Assembly (NCBI RefSeq): GCF_014490035.1
Contig: NZ_CP061008.1
Span: 5,146,001-5,210,000, forward strand
DNA from: Achromobacter xylosoxidans
GTDB taxonomy: Bacteria; Pseudomonadota; Gammaproteobacteria; Burkholderiales; Burkholderiaceae_B
Length of the DNA: 64,000 nucleotides
Direction of reading: 5' to 3'
Positions within the stretch are counted from its first letter, which is position 1. The number at the start of each line of letters is the position of its first letter. Positions 18,357 to 27,772 of the stretch are shown here, one piece after another. The notes beneath the pieces were generated by a model. That model had not been told where the DNA came from, did no database searches, and saw only the letters and a list, made by a program, of their open reading frames with translations. A program made the translations under genes and the position numbers.

Positions 18357-19904
18357 TCAGCTCACCACGCCGATGTTCCAGGGCACGAACTCGTGATCAC
18401 CCAGTCCCAGGAGTTCGCTCTTGCTGCGCGTGCCGGAAGCCACCAGCAGGATTTCCTCGAAGATGCGCTGCGCCACTTCCTGCAGGGTCGCGGTGCCGTC
18501 CAGGATGTCGCCGCAATTGACGTCCATGTCCTCCGTCAGCCTTTCGTACATCGGCGTGTTGGTCGCCAGCTTGATCGAAGGCACGGGCTTGGCGCCGAAC
18601 ATCGAGCCGCGCCCGGTGGTGAAACAGATCATGTTGGCCCCGCCGGCGATCTGTCCGGTTGCGGACACCGGGTCGAAGCCCGGCGTATCCATGAACACCA
18701 TGCCGGGCTGGCGCACCGGCTCCGCGTAGCGGTAGACCTCCATCAACGCCGTGGTGCCGCCCTTCATCGAGGAGCCCAGCGACTTCTCGAAAATGTTGGC
18801 CAATCCGCCCATCTGGTTGCCAGGGCTGACCTTGCCATTGATCTGCACATCGCGCCCCGGCGAATACTCTTCCTTCCACCAGCGGATGCGCTGCACCAGC
18901 TTTTCGCCGACCTCGCGGTTGCGGGCGCGCGAGGTCAAGGTGTGTTCCACGCCGTAGATCTCGGGCGTTTCGGACAGGATGGCGGTGCCGCCGTGGCGCA
19001 CCAGGATGTCCATGGCCGCCCCCAATGCCGGATTGGCGGTAATGGACGAAAAGCCGTCCGAGCCGCCGCATTGCAGGCCCACCGTCAGGTGCCGCGCCGG
19101 CACCGGCACGCGCTCGACGTCATTGGCCTCGGGCAGCAGCGCCTGCACGGCGGCGACGCCCGCTTCGATGGTTTTGCGCGTGCCGCCGGTCTCCTGCATG
19201 ATGAAAGTCTTCAGCCGCGCGCCCGCCTCCAGGCCCTGGTCCTTGAGCAAGGCATCCAGCTGGTTGCGCTCGCAGCCCAGCCCGACGATCAGCACGGCGG
19301 CAAAGTTGGCGTGGCAGGCGTAGCCGCCCATCGTCCGGCGCAACAGGTCCATGGGTTCGCCGGACATCTCCATGCCGCAGCCCATGCCATGGCTCAGCGC
19401 CACCACGCCGTCCACATTGGGATAGGCGGCCATCAGCTGCGGCGTGAAGGCCTCGGCGATGCGGTGCACCACCGTCGCCGAACAATTGACCGTCGCCATG
19501 ACGCCGATGTAGTTGCGCGTGGCGACCTGTCCATTGGCGCGCACGATGCCGAGAAAGCGCGCCTGCTCGGACTCGGGCAGGACCGGCGTGGCCACGTAAT
19601 CGCGCGCATGCGCGTAGTCGCGGTCGAACTCCTGGAAGTCCATGTTGTGCGAATGGACGTAGGTGCCCGCCGGAATATCGCCCGCCGCAAAGCCGATACA
19701 GACGTTGTACTTGAGGATGGGCTCGCCGGCGCGCAGGTCGCGGGCCGCGATCTTATGCCCGGCCGGGATCTGGCTGCGGCTGACGATGCCTTCGGAGGGC
19801 ACGGCCATGCCTATGCCGATTGGCACGCGCGCCACCACGACGTTGTCCGCGGAATGCAGCCGGATCACGGGTCCGGCCGCGCGTTTTTCAGTGAAATCGA
19901 TCAT
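18357..19904 (-). CDS. UxaA/GarD-family sugar-acid dehydratase
   Basis: A 515-aa protein of the altronate/galactarate dehydratase family, which removes water from hexaric or hexonic acids to give 2-keto-3-deoxy products. The N-terminal SAF-like domain spans about 1-100 (PAGHKIAARDLRAGEPILKY), the catalytic region follows with RNYIGVMATVNCSATV, ALSHGMGCGMEMSG, LGCERNQL and QCGGSDGFSS. These Cys/His-rich motifs suit the metal-dependent family. Substrate (altronate, galactarate, or another acid) is not readable. It is followed downstream by no gene on its strand and preceded by a Bug receptor gene after about 43 bases. Confidence 0.85.
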   Translation of the reverse strand: MIDFTEKRAAGPVIRLHSADNVVVARVPIGIGMAVPSEGIVSRSQIPAGHKIAARDLRAGEPILKYNVCIGFAAGDIPAGTYVHSHNMDFQEFDRDYAHARDYVATPVLPESEQARFLGIVRANGQVATRNYIGVMATVNCSATVVHRIAEAFTPQLMAAYPNVDGVVALSHGMGCGMEMSGEPMDLLRRTMGGYACHANFAAVLIVGLGCERNQLDALLKDQGLEAGARLKTFIMQETGGTRKTIEAGVAAVQALLPEANDVERVPVPARHLTVGLQCGGSDGFSSITANPALGAAMDILVRHGGTAILSETPEIYGVEHTLTSRARNREVGEKLVQRIRWWKEEYSPGRDVQINGKVSPGNQMGGLANIFEKSLGSSMKGGTTALMEVYRYAEPVRQPGMVFMDTPGFDPVSATGQIAGGANMICFTTGRGSMFGAKPVPSIKLATNTPMYERLTEDMDVNCGDILDGTATLQEVAQRIFEEILLVASGTRSKSELLGLGDHEFVPWNIGVVS

Positions 19905-19947
19905 GTCTGGATCTCGTAGAGAAAGGCCGCCCGCTCGGGCTGGCCGC

Positions 19948-20955
19948 TTATTCGGGTTTGATGCCTATGTCGCGGATCAGCACCGACCAGCGCGGCAGCT
20001 CCGTACCCACGAAACGCGTGAAGGCGTCGGAATCGCTGCCCACCACCGTGAAACCCTGCTCGCTGAGCTTGGCCTGCATATCGCTCTGCTGCACGGCGGC
20101 GCGAATGGAATCGGAGAGCTTGGCCACCACGGGCTTGGGCGTATTGGCCGGCGCAAACACGCCATACCAGGTCGACACTTCGAAGTCCTTGAAGCCGGAC
20201 TCGGCCAGGGTCGGGATCTGCGGCGCCTTGGGGTCGCGCTTCAGGCTGGTGATGGCCAGCGGCCGGACCTTGCCCGAATTGATGTGCGGCAACGCCACCG
20301 GCAGATTGGCGAACATGTACGGCACATGGCCACCCAGCACGTCGGCCATGGCCGCCGATTCGCCCTTGTACGGCACGTGCGTCACCTTGGTACCCACCAT
20401 GTGCGCAAACAGCTCGCCGGCAATGTGCTGCGGACCGCCCTGGCCCGACGAGGCATAGCTCATTGCGCCATCGCCGGCCTTGCGGATCTGTTCGGTCAGT
20501 TGCTGCACGGTCTTGGCGTCCACCAGGGCCGGATTGACCACCAGGATCAGCGGCATGGTCACGATCTGCGAAACCGGCGCAAAGTCCTTCTCGGGCTTGA
20601 ACGGCAGGGACGGAAACAGCGAAGGCGCCACCACCATGGTGGACTGCGAACCCAGGAACAGCGAATAGCCGTCGGCAGGCGAACGCGCGACGTTGTCGGC
20701 GGCGATAGTGCCCGTGGCGCCCGCCCGGTTTTCGACCACCACCTGCTGCCCCAGGCTTTCGGCCATCTTGGCGCCAACCAGGCGCGCCACGATGTCCGCC
20801 CCGCCTCCCGGCGCAAAGCCCACGACCATGCGCAGCGGCTTATTCGGAAACTCCTCGGCCATGACGGCGGACGAGCCGCAGGAAAATGCGAGGGCCAGGC
20901 CTATGGCAACAGTCATGCGCGTCAGCGGACGCGCGGGCGTACAGGGGGTGTTCAT
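19948..20955 (-). CDS. Bug/TctC-family tripartite tricarboxylate receptor protein
   Basis: Periplasmic solute-binding protein (335 aa) of the tripartite tricarboxylate transporter group, hugely expanded in Bordetella and Achromobacter. A signal peptide ends around VMAEE (residue 34); hallmark segments are FPNKPLRMVVGFAPGGGADIVAR, VVVENRAGATGTIAAD and THVPYKGESAAM. I chose the ATG at 20953-20955, with GGAG eight bases upstream. No TctA/TctB genes lie nearby, so it must borrow a transporter or act as a sensor. Position upstream of the UxaA-type gene suggests it binds the same acid or a relative. Confidence 0.9.
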   Translation of the reverse strand: MNTPCTPARPLTRMTVAIGLALAFSCGSSAVMAEEFPNKPLRMVVGFAPGGGADIVARLVGAKMAESLGQQVVVENRAGATGTIAADNVARSPADGYSLFLGSQSTMVVAPSLFPSLPFKPEKDFAPVSQIVTMPLILVVNPALVDAKTVQQLTEQIRKAGDGAMSYASSGQGGPQHIAGELFAHMVGTKVTHVPYKGESAAMADVLGGHVPYMFANLPVALPHINSGKVRPLAITSLKRDPKAPQIPTLAESGFKDFEVSTWYGVFAPANTPKPVVAKLSDSIRAAVQQSDMQAKLSEQGFTVVGSDSDAFTRFVGTELPRWSVLIRDIGIKPE

Positions 20956-21165
20956 GCGTTGGTCTCCGTATGCCATCGTCGCGCCCCTCCCCGGCCGCAG
21001 CGATGCGTGCCGGGATCGGAGCCGCGCGGCGGCTCGTTGTGTGTTGTGCGGTGCCAGAGCATTCTGGCGATTGCACTCCCTACCAACAAGTATGTATACG
21101 CAGCATCAGCACATAATATTTTTATGGTTTCAGATCGAGCCGGAAAGCACGGCGCGCGACGCGCC

Positions 21166-21193
21166 AAAAAAAAATCCACCCCGAGGGGTGGAT
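21166..21193 (-). terminator. Terminator of pagL
   Basis: On the minus strand a nine-base-pair stem ATCCACCCC/GGGGTGGAT (21193-21174) is followed by nine T residues (A-run 21166-21174 on the plus strand). It lies 55 bases downstream of the pagL stop. The remaining gap up to the Bug gene (about 210 bases) is AT-rich near 21075-21125 and has no recognisable gene. Confidence 0.9.
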
Positions 21194-21248
21194 CTGTCTG
21201 TGTGGCGCGCCCTATGGCCGCGCCCCGTTCGCCGCAGGCGCGGCGCAA

Positions 21249-21797
21249 TCAGAACTGGTAGGTGTAGGTCAGCTGCAGCACGTCCAGGCCCGGGTTCGGG
21301 CGCTTGATGCTGGCGTTCGAGAAATGCGAATAGCGCAGGCCGATGCGGTTGTTCGGCGTCACGAGAAAGCCCATGCCGATGTGGTCGCCAAACTGGAAAG
21401 CGGTGCTGATGTTCTCGTCGGCGAAACGCGTGCTGGAGAAGAGCGTGGCGCCGATACCCGCTTCAATGTAGAAGCGTTCGCCAGTCCACCAGCGGAACAT
21501 CGGGATGGCATTGAGCTGCCAGACATGGCCCGGGGAGCGCGAGCCGTTCGCCTTCCAGTAGGACGCGCCCAGTTCGGGCGTCAGGTCCAGGCGGCCCCAA
21601 TTGCCGCCGAACTGGTAGGTCCAGACGGAAGCCGTTTCGTAGTTGATCGTCAGGCGCTGGTAGTGGTCGCCAATGCCGTAATGCATGCTGACACCGCCCT
21701 GGGTGCCCTCGGACGATTGGGCGCTTGCCAGCGACGCGGTTGCAGCCAGGGCAAGCCCCACAAGGCCGGTAAGCATCTTCTTCTTGATCAACTGCAT
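21249..21797 (-). CDS. pagL: Lipid A 3-O-deacylase PagL
   Basis: Outer-membrane beta-barrel hydrolase that removes the 3-position acyl chain of lipid A, dampening TLR4 recognition and altering the outer membrane. The 182-aa precursor has a signal peptide (cleaved about ASA at 24-26), alternating beta strands and a C-terminal Phe (TYTYQF). The catalytic pair is His158 and Ser160 in RYSHFSNASIKRPNPG; the third position, Glu in Pseudomonas PagL 14 residues after the His, appears as Asp172. It is transcribed alone and has its own terminator. Confidence 0.93.
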   Translation of the reverse strand: MQLIKKKMLTGLVGLALAATASLASAQSSEGTQGGVSMHYGIGDHYQRLTINYETASVWTYQFGGNWGRLDLTPELGASYWKANGSRSPGHVWQLNAIPMFRWWTGERFYIEAGIGATLFSSTRFADENISTAFQFGDHIGMGFLVTPNNRIGLRYSHFSNASIKRPNPGLDVLQLTYTYQF

Positions 21798-21948
21798 CGA
21801 AAAACTCCGTAGATTTCAAACCTAGTACGCAACATAGCAAAATCCGGGGCGGAAGGCTCACGCTTTGTCGCACGCAGGCAACATCGTGGATGGAAAACAC
21901 TGTTCCGCAAATCATTCGCCATGGGCCGCCGCGGGGCCGCATATGACA

Positions 21949-21981
21949 ATGCCGCCGGCAGCCCTGGGCTACCGGCGGCAT
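21949..21981 (-). terminator. Hairpin downstream of accD
   Basis: ATGCCGCCGG pairs with CCGGCGGCAT and, after one mismatch, AGCCC with GGGCT, making a 33-base hairpin that starts 50 bases after accD. There is no T-run, so termination may be Rho-dependent or the structure may only protect the 3' end. Confidence 0.5.
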
Positions 21982-22030
21982 CTTGGCGCAGTTGGCCCGG
22001 CCCGCCCCGAGGGCACGGGCCGGCGCAAAC

Positions 22031-22906
22031 TCAAGCCGTAACCACGTCCGCCGGTTGATTGGTCAGCAAGGCCAGCAGGCGGGCGATTTCCTCGCGCAGT
22101 TGGCGGCGGTCCACGACCATGTCGATGGCGCCCTTCTGCAGCAGGAACTCGGCGCGCTGGAAGCCTTCTGGCAGCTTTTCGCGCACGGTCTGTTCGATCA
22201 CGCGCGGGCCGGCAAAGCCGATCAGCGCCTTGGGCTCGGCAATGACCACGTCGCCCATGAAGGCGAAGCTGGCCGACACGCCGCCCATGGTGGGGTCGGT
22301 CAACACGCTGATGAACGGCAGGCCGGCCGCCGACAGGCGAGTCAGCATGGCGTTGGTCTTGGCCATCTGCATCAGCGACAGCAGGCTTTCCTGCATGCGC
22401 GCGCCGCCCGAGGCAGCCACGCAGATGAAGGGCGTCTTGTTGTCCAGCGCGGCCTGGGCGCCGCGCGCGAAGCGCTCGCCCACCACCGAGCCCATGGAGC
22501 CGCCCATGAATTCGAATTCAAAGCAGGCCAGCGTAGCGGATACGCCGCGGATCGAACCGCTCATGACCACCAGCGCGTCGGTTTCGCCGGTTTGCTTGAC
22601 CGCTTCCTGCAGGCGCTCGGGGTACTTGCGCGTGTCCTTGAACTTCAGCGTATCGACCGAACGCGTGGTCTGGCCGATCTCGACGCGGCCCTCGACATCC
22701 AGCAGCGAATCGATGCGGGCACGGGCCCCGATGCGCATGTGGTGGTCGCACTTGGGGCAGACGTGCAGATTGGCCGCCAGGTCTTCGCTGTACAGCACCG
22801 ATTCGCACGACGGGCATTTCACCCATAGGCCTTCGGGAACGCGGCGGGGGCCGCTTTCGCTGGTTTTATTGATGCGAGGAGGCAGGAGTTTTTCGATCCA
22901 GCTCAT
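22031..22906 (-). CDS. accD: Acetyl-CoA carboxylase carboxyltransferase subunit beta
   Basis: With AccA forms the carboxyltransferase that makes malonyl-CoA, the first committed step of fatty acid synthesis. The 291-aa protein has the N-terminal zinc ribbon (CPSC at about 31-34 and CPKC at 50-53) and the crotonase-like core ([32 protein letters not shown]). It follows trpA after about 35 bases on the same strand; trpBA-accD linkage is common in betaproteobacteria. Confidence 0.97.
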   Translation of the reverse strand: MSWIEKLLPPRINKTSESGPRRVPEGLWVKCPSCESVLYSEDLAANLHVCPKCDHHMRIGARARIDSLLDVEGRVEIGQTTRSVDTLKFKDTRKYPERLQEAVKQTGETDALVVMSGSIRGVSATLACFEFEFMGGSMGSVVGERFARGAQAALDNKTPFICVAASGGARMQESLLSLMQMAKTNAMLTRLSAAGLPFISVLTDPTMGGVSASFAFMGDVVIAEPKALIGFAGPRVIEQTVREKLPEGFQRAEFLLQKGAIDMVVDRRQLREEIARLLALLTNQPADVVTA

Positions 22907-22941
22907 TGATTATTCATCCCGTATGAGGTCACGCCCGCCGC

Positions 22942-23805
22942 TCAGGCCGACGCGCTTGCTCGTTTTACTTGATCCAGCGCTTGCCGGATGGTGCGCAGCC
23001 AGCCGCTGGCGGCGGTGACTGCGGCGTCTGTTTTCTGGGCCGCCGGGGCATTCGCCGCCGCCTGCTCCATGGTTTCAATCAGCTTGCTGCCGATCACGAC
23101 GGCGTCGGCCGCGCGCGCCACGCGCTGGGCGCTTTCGGCGTCGCGGATGCCGAAGCCCACGCCGACCGGAATGTCGCGCACGTGGCGGCGGATCACGGCC
23201 AGACGCTCGGCGACGTCGTCGGTGTTGAGCGAACCCGAACCCGTGACGCCCTTGAGCGACACGTAGTACACGTAACCCCGCGCCACTTCGGCGACGGCCT
23301 TGATGCGCGCTTCCGTGGACGTGGGCGCCAACAGGAAGATCGGCGCAATGCCGTGCTCACCCAGCGTGGCGGCGAACTCGACGACCTCTTCGGGCGGATA
23401 GTCCACCACCAGCACGCCGTCCACGCCCGCCTGCTCGGCGCGGCGCGCGAAATCGGCCTGGCCCATGCGTTCGATGGGGTTGGCATAACCCATGAGCACC
23501 ACCGGCGTGGATGCGTCGCGCTGGCGGAATTCAGCCACCAGCTCCAGCACGCGGGCCAGGCCCACGCCCTGCGCGATGGCGCGGTCGGCGGCACGCTGGA
23601 TCACCGGGCCGTCGGCCATGGGATCCGAGAACGGCACACCCAGCTCGATGACGTCGGCGCCGGCCTCGACCAGCGCGTGCATCAGGGGTACGGTCGCGGC
23701 GGGCGAAGGGTCGCCCGCGGCAATATAGGGAATCAGCGCCGCGGCGCGGCCGGATTCGGCGGTGCGCGCAAAAGCGGCGGCGATGCGGTCGGTGCGAGTG
23801 GTCAT
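22942..23805 (-). CDS. trpA: Tryptophan synthase alpha subunit
   Basis: Splits indole-3-glycerol phosphate to indole, channelled to TrpB. A 287-aa TIM barrel with catalytic Glu54 (IELGVPFSD) and Asp65 (DPMADGP), and the phosphate loops GVTGSG and GFGI. The ATG at 23803-23805 ([12 protein letters not shown]) is the family-like start although the frame is open to 23868. It begins ten bases after trpB ends. Confidence 0.96.
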   Translation of the reverse strand: MTTRTDRIAAAFARTAESGRAAALIPYIAAGDPSPAATVPLMHALVEAGADVIELGVPFSDPMADGPVIQRAADRAIAQGVGLARVLELVAEFRQRDASTPVVLMGYANPIERMGQADFARRAEQAGVDGVLVVDYPPEEVVEFAATLGEHGIAPIFLLAPTSTEARIKAVAEVARGYVYYVSLKGVTGSGSLNTDDVAERLAVIRRHVRDIPVGVGFGIRDAESAQRVARAADAVVIGSKLIETMEQAAANAPAAQKTDAAVTAASGWLRTIRQALDQVKRASASA

Positions 23806-23815
23806 GGACAGGGCC

Positions 23816-25015
23816 TCAGAGCTCGATGCCGGCCTGTTCGGCCACGGTATGCATGTCTTTGTCGCCACGGCCCGACAAATTGACCAGGATGATGGCGTCG
23901 CGCGGCAGCGTGGCGGCCATCTTCACGGCTTGCGCGATGGCGTGCGACGACTCCAGCGCGGGCATGATGCCTTCGATGCGGCAGCAGTCGTGGAAAGCCT
24001 TGAGGGCTTCCGCGTCGGTGATGCCGACGTACTCGGCGCGGCCGGAGTCCTTCAGCCAGGCATGTTCCGGACCGACGCCAGGGTAGTCCAGGCCGGCGGA
24101 GACAGAATGGGTTTCCTGGACCTGGCCATCGGCGTCCTGCATGACGTAGGTGCGGTTGCCGTGCAGCACGCCCACCTGGCCCGCGGCCAGGGAGGCGGCG
24201 TGGCGGCCGCTGTCCATGCCCTCGCCCGCCGCCTCGACGCCGATCAGGCGCACGTTTTCGTACGGGATGTAGGGATGGAAGATGCCCATGGCGTTGGAGC
24301 CGCCGCCCACCGCCGCCACGACGTAGTCGGGCTGGCGGCCGGTGGCTTCGGGCATCTGCGTCAGGCATTCGTTGCCGATGACGGTCTGGAAATCGCGCAC
24401 CATGCGGGGATAGGGGTCGGGACCCGCCACCGTGCCGATGATGTAGAAAGTGTTCTCGATGTTGGTGACCCAGTCGCGCATGGCTTCGTTCAACGCGTCC
24501 TTCAGGGTGCGCGAACCGGACGTGACCGGCACCACCGTCGCGCCCAACAGCTTCATGCGGTAGACATTCGACGCTTGGCGACGGACGTCCTCGCTGCCCA
24601 TGTAGACCACGCATTCCATGCCATAGCGGGCCGCCACCGTGGCGGTGGCCACGCCGTGCTGGCCGGCGCCGGTTTCAGCGATGACGCGGGGTTTGCCCAT
24701 GCGCTTGGCCAGCAATGCCTGGCCGATGCAATTGTTGACCTTGTGGGCACCGGTGTGGTTCAGGTCTTCGCGCTTGAACCAGATCTGGGCGCCGCCCACC
24801 ATTTCCGACCAGCGGCGTGCGTGGTAGACCGGGCTGGGCCGGCCGACGAAATGCTTGAGTTCATAGTTGAACTCTTCCTGGAAGGCGGGGTCGACACGGT
24901 AATGGTCATAGGCCGCGCGCAGCTCGTCGAGCGCGTGCATCAGCGTTTCCGCCACGAAAACACCGCCATAAGGGCCGAAATGGCCCTGGGCATCCGGAAA
25001 GTCGTAAGGTTTCAC
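23816..25015 (-). CDS. trpB: Tryptophan synthase beta subunit
   Basis: PLP enzyme that joins indole and serine. The 399-aa protein has the PLP lysine Lys92 ([10 protein letters not shown]), the glycine-rich phosphate loop VGGGSNAMG and [11 protein letters not shown] chose the GTG at 25013-25015 ([18 protein letters not shown]), with GGGGGAG at a good distance; the TTG immediately before it is an alternative and the frame runs open to 25081. No trpF or leader peptide is visible upstream; argE lies there instead, 131 bases away. Confidence 0.96.
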   Translation of the reverse strand: MKPYDFPDAQGHFGPYGGVFVAETLMHALDELRAAYDHYRVDPAFQEEFNYELKHFVGRPSPVYHARRWSEMVGGAQIWFKREDLNHTGAHKVNNCIGQALLAKRMGKPRVIAETGAGQHGVATATVAARYGMECVVYMGSEDVRRQASNVYRMKLLGATVVPVTSGSRTLKDALNEAMRDWVTNIENTFYIIGTVAGPDPYPRMVRDFQTVIGNECLTQMPEATGRQPDYVVAAVGGGSNAMGIFHPYIPYENVRLIGVEAAGEGMDSGRHAASLAAGQVGVLHGNRTYVMQDADGQVQETHSVSAGLDYPGVGPEHAWLKDSGRAEYVGITDAEALKAFHDCCRIEGIMPALESSHAIAQAVKMAATLPRDAIILVNLSGRGDKDMHTVAEQAGIEL

Positions 25016-25146
25016 CAAGCATCTCCCCCGGGCATCGCGGCAGGCCACTGCCGGCCGCAAATCCGGTTTGCAACCCGTCATTTTACCTGACGCCGGCAGC
25101 GGCCGGGGGCACCGCCCCAGCCGCCTCGGGAACCGTCAGCCTGCGC

Positions 25147-26298
25147 TCAGAGCGACTGCCCCAGGCGGCGCAGGAAGGTGTCGCAGGCGGCCAGCTGGTC
25201 CAGCGCGACGTACTCGTTGGGCTTGTGGGCCTGTTCGATATGGCCGGGGCCGCAGACCACGGTGGGGATGCCGATGCCCTGGAACAGGCCGGCCTCGGTG
25301 CCGTAGGCGACCTTGCGGGTGGCGCGGTCTTCGGTCAGGGCGCGCACCAGCTGGGTGATGGCGGCTTCCTCGGACGCTTCCAGGGCGGGAGCAGCGGCGC
25401 CGGTTTCGATTTCGATGCTGGCGCCGTCGAACTCGGCCTTCATGCGCGGCAGGAGCTCTTCGCGCACGTATTTTTCAACTTCTGCCTGGATCTCGTCGGG
25501 TTGCATGCCGGGCAGGTTGCGGAATTCGTAGGTGAATTCGCACAGTTCGGGGATGGTATTGACCGCGATGCCGCCCCGGATCTGGTTGGTGGTCATCGTG
25601 GAGAACGGCACGTCGTAGAACTGATCGTAGGGACCGTTGGCCTTGAAGCTGTCGGCCAGGTCGCGAATGCGGCAGATCAGGCGGGCGGCATATTCGATGG
25701 CGTTGCAGCCGCGCGGAGTCAGCGACGAGTGCGCCGCCTTGCCGTGCACCTTGCAGCGGAACAAGTTGATGCCCTTGTGCGCCACCACCACCTGCATGCC
25801 GGTGGGCTCGCCCACCACGCAGCCTTCGGGGCGGATGCCGCGTTCGTGCAGGTCGGCCAGCATGTAGGGCGCGCCGGCGCAGCCGACTTCCTCGTCATAC
25901 GAGAACGCCAGGTGCATCGGCTTCTTGCGCGGCATGGCCAGGAATTCCGGCACCATCGCCAGCGAACTGGCGATGAAACCCTTCATGTCGCAGCTGCCGC
26001 GGCCGTAGAGCAGGCCGTCTTTTTCAACGAGCTTGAACGGATCCGTGCTCCATTCCTGGCCGTCGACCGGCACCACGTCGGTGTGGCCGGACAGCACGAT
26101 GCCGCCCTGCATGCCGCCGTCCTGGGCGGGCAAGGTCGCGAACAGGTTGGCCTTGGTGCGCTCCGGATTGTGCGCCAGCCATGCGTCGACGCCCTGGCCC
26201 TTGAGCCAATCTCGTACGGTTTCGATCAGGGCAAGATTGGAATTGCGGCTGGTGGTGTCAAAGCCAACCAGCGTTTCCAGCCAGGTGCGCGCGTTCAT
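25147..26298 (-). CDS. argE: Acetylornithine deacetylase (ArgE-type M20 peptidase)
   Basis: Hydrolyses N2-acetylornithine to ornithine in arginine synthesis. A 383-aa M20 dizinc hydrolase: first zinc histidine in SGHTDVVPVDGQ, bridging Asp in GRGSCDMKG, EE pair in YDEEVGCAG, VVGEPTGM, and the last zinc histidine in IEQAHKPNEY. The dimerisation domain fills about 175-290. ATG 26296-26298 (MNARTWLETLVGFDTTS) is the family start within a much longer open frame. Some members act on other N-acyl amino acids, so specificity is inferred. Confidence 0.9.
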   Translation of the reverse strand: MNARTWLETLVGFDTTSRNSNLALIETVRDWLKGQGVDAWLAHNPERTKANLFATLPAQDGGMQGGIVLSGHTDVVPVDGQEWSTDPFKLVEKDGLLYGRGSCDMKGFIASSLAMVPEFLAMPRKKPMHLAFSYDEEVGCAGAPYMLADLHERGIRPEGCVVGEPTGMQVVVAHKGINLFRCKVHGKAAHSSLTPRGCNAIEYAARLICRIRDLADSFKANGPYDQFYDVPFSTMTTNQIRGGIAVNTIPELCEFTYEFRNLPGMQPDEIQAEVEKYVREELLPRMKAEFDGASIEIETGAAAPALEASEEAAITQLVRALTEDRATRKVAYGTEAGLFQGIGIPTVVCGPGHIEQAHKPNEYVALDQLAACDTFLRRLGQSL

Positions 26299-26418
26299 GT
26301 CACTACTCTCTTGGGGAAAAACAGGAGTGTAAGGCCAGCGCGCCTCCGCGTCTCGGCGTGGTCCGGCGCGCGAAGCGCCTAGAATGTCGCCCGGATAGGA
26401 AAACCCCAAGGAGAAACC

Positions 26419-27732
26419 GTGCAGCACAAAGCAGTTCCCACACGCAACATCGTGGCGGCAGTAATAGGCAATGCCCTCGAATGGTATGACTTCCTGGTGT
26501 TCGCGTTCATGACGCCGATCATCTCGAAGCTGTTCTTCCCCACCGATCCCAGCGTTCCCGGCAGCGAGCTGAACGCCATCCTGATGACCACCGCCATTTT
26601 CGGCGTCGGCTTCTTCATGCGCCCCGTGGGCGGCATCATCCTCGGCCTGTACGGCGACAAGAAAGGCCGCAAGGCCGCCATGGTCATGGTGACCTCGCTG
26701 ATGGCCGTGTCGATCGCGCTGATCACCGTGGCCCCGACCTACCACGCGGCCGGCATCCTGGCCCCGATCTTCATCCTGATCGCGCGCCTCCTGCAGGGTT
26801 TCTCCGCCGGCGGCGAATTCGGCACCTCGACCGCGCTGCTGATCGAGATGGCGCCCAACGGCAAGCGTGGCTTCTATGGTTCCTGGCAGATGGCCGGCCA
26901 GATGCTGGCGCTGCTGATCGGCGCGGCCTGCGGCACGCTCATCACCGAGTTCTTCACCCCGCAACAGATCGCCGACTGGGCATGGCGCCTGCCGTTCGCC
27001 TTCGGCCTGGTCATTGTCCCCATCGCCATCTACATCCGCCGCAACGTCGATGAAACCGACGCTTTCAAGCAGATCAAGGAAGAAGAGCGCCAGGCCGCCG
27101 CCCGCGGCGACGTGCAGCGCCTGAGCCTGGGCCAGATGCTGAAGACGCATACCCGCGAAGCGCTGATCGGCGTGGGCCTGGTCGTGACCGCGACCGTGTC
27201 CATCTACATCACCTTCACGTATCTGGTGACCTACTCCACGCAGATCCTGAAGCTGCCGCTGAACCAGACCTTCCTGGTGCAGATGGCGGGCGCGGCGCTG
27301 ATGGTGCTGCTGACGCCCTTCATGGGCGCCTGGTCCGACCGCATCGGCCGCCGCCCCCTGGTGATCGGCTCGCTCATCGGCTACCTGATCGTGCTGTATC
27401 CGCTGTACTACTGGCTGTCGGATGCGCCCTCCATCGGCCGCCTGCTGGCCGTGCAGGTCGTGGTCTGCCTGTTCGTATCGGCGTTCTTCGGCGTGTTCAG
27501 CACGGTGATGGCGGAACTGTTCCCCGCGCGCGTGCGCTCGGTGGGCCTGTCGCTGGCCTATAACGTGGCGGTGATGATCTTCGGCGGCTTCGCACAGTTC
27601 ATCGTGACCTGGCTGATCAAGACCACCGGCTCGCCGATGGCTCCCGCCTACTACGTGATGTTCGGCGTGGCGCTGGGCCTGATCGCCGCCTTCTACATGC
27701 GCGACCGCGCGCACGAAGAGCTGGACAACTGA
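26419..27732 (+). CDS. MFS transporter, metabolite:H+ symporter (MHS) type
   Basis: A 437-aa, 12-helix inner-membrane symporter. The opening GNALEWYDFLVFAF, the loop GDKKGRKAAM and GEFGTSTALLIEMAP are typical of the MHS branch that includes proline/betaine ProP, citrate and alpha-ketoglutarate carriers. The half-repeat loop SDRIGRRPL is present in the second half. Start is GTG 26419-26421, seven bases after AAGGAG. It is divergent from argE; substrate unknown, a dicarboxylate or tricarboxylate being plausible. Confidence 0.88.
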   Translation: MQHKAVPTRNIVAAVIGNALEWYDFLVFAFMTPIISKLFFPTDPSVPGSELNAILMTTAIFGVGFFMRPVGGIILGLYGDKKGRKAAMVMVTSLMAVSIALITVAPTYHAAGILAPIFILIARLLQGFSAGGEFGTSTALLIEMAPNGKRGFYGSWQMAGQMLALLIGAACGTLITEFFTPQQIADWAWRLPFAFGLVIVPIAIYIRRNVDETDAFKQIKEEERQAAARGDVQRLSLGQMLKTHTREALIGVGLVVTATVSIYITFTYLVTYSTQILKLPLNQTFLVQMAGAALMVLLTPFMGAWSDRIGRRPLVIGSLIGYLIVLYPLYYWLSDAPSIGRLLAVQVVVCLFVSAFFGVFSTVMAELFPARVRSVGLSLAYNVAVMIFGGFAQFIVTWLIKTTGSPMAPAYYVMFGVALGLIAAFYMRDRAHEELDN

Positions 27733-27743
27733 GTTCCGCTCCC

Positions 27744-27767
27744 ACCCGGGCCGCCCGGCCCGGGTTT
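27744..27767 (+). terminator. Terminator of the MFS gene
   Basis: ACCCGGGCCG pairs with CGGCCCGGGT around a two-base loop (27744-27765), followed by TTTCCC. It lies 12 bases after the transporter stop and just before the convergent relA stop. Confidence 0.65.
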
Positions 27768-27772
27768 CCCGC

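Noticed and set aside
20956..21165. GTATAC-containing AT-rich stretch as a GntR operator
   Set aside because: Only a six-base palindrome without proper flanking half-sites; no GntR gene is near.
26300..27714. Upstream extension of the argE frame across the MFS gene
   Set aside because: The extension is the antisense shadow of the transporter; ArgE homology starts at MNARTWLETL.
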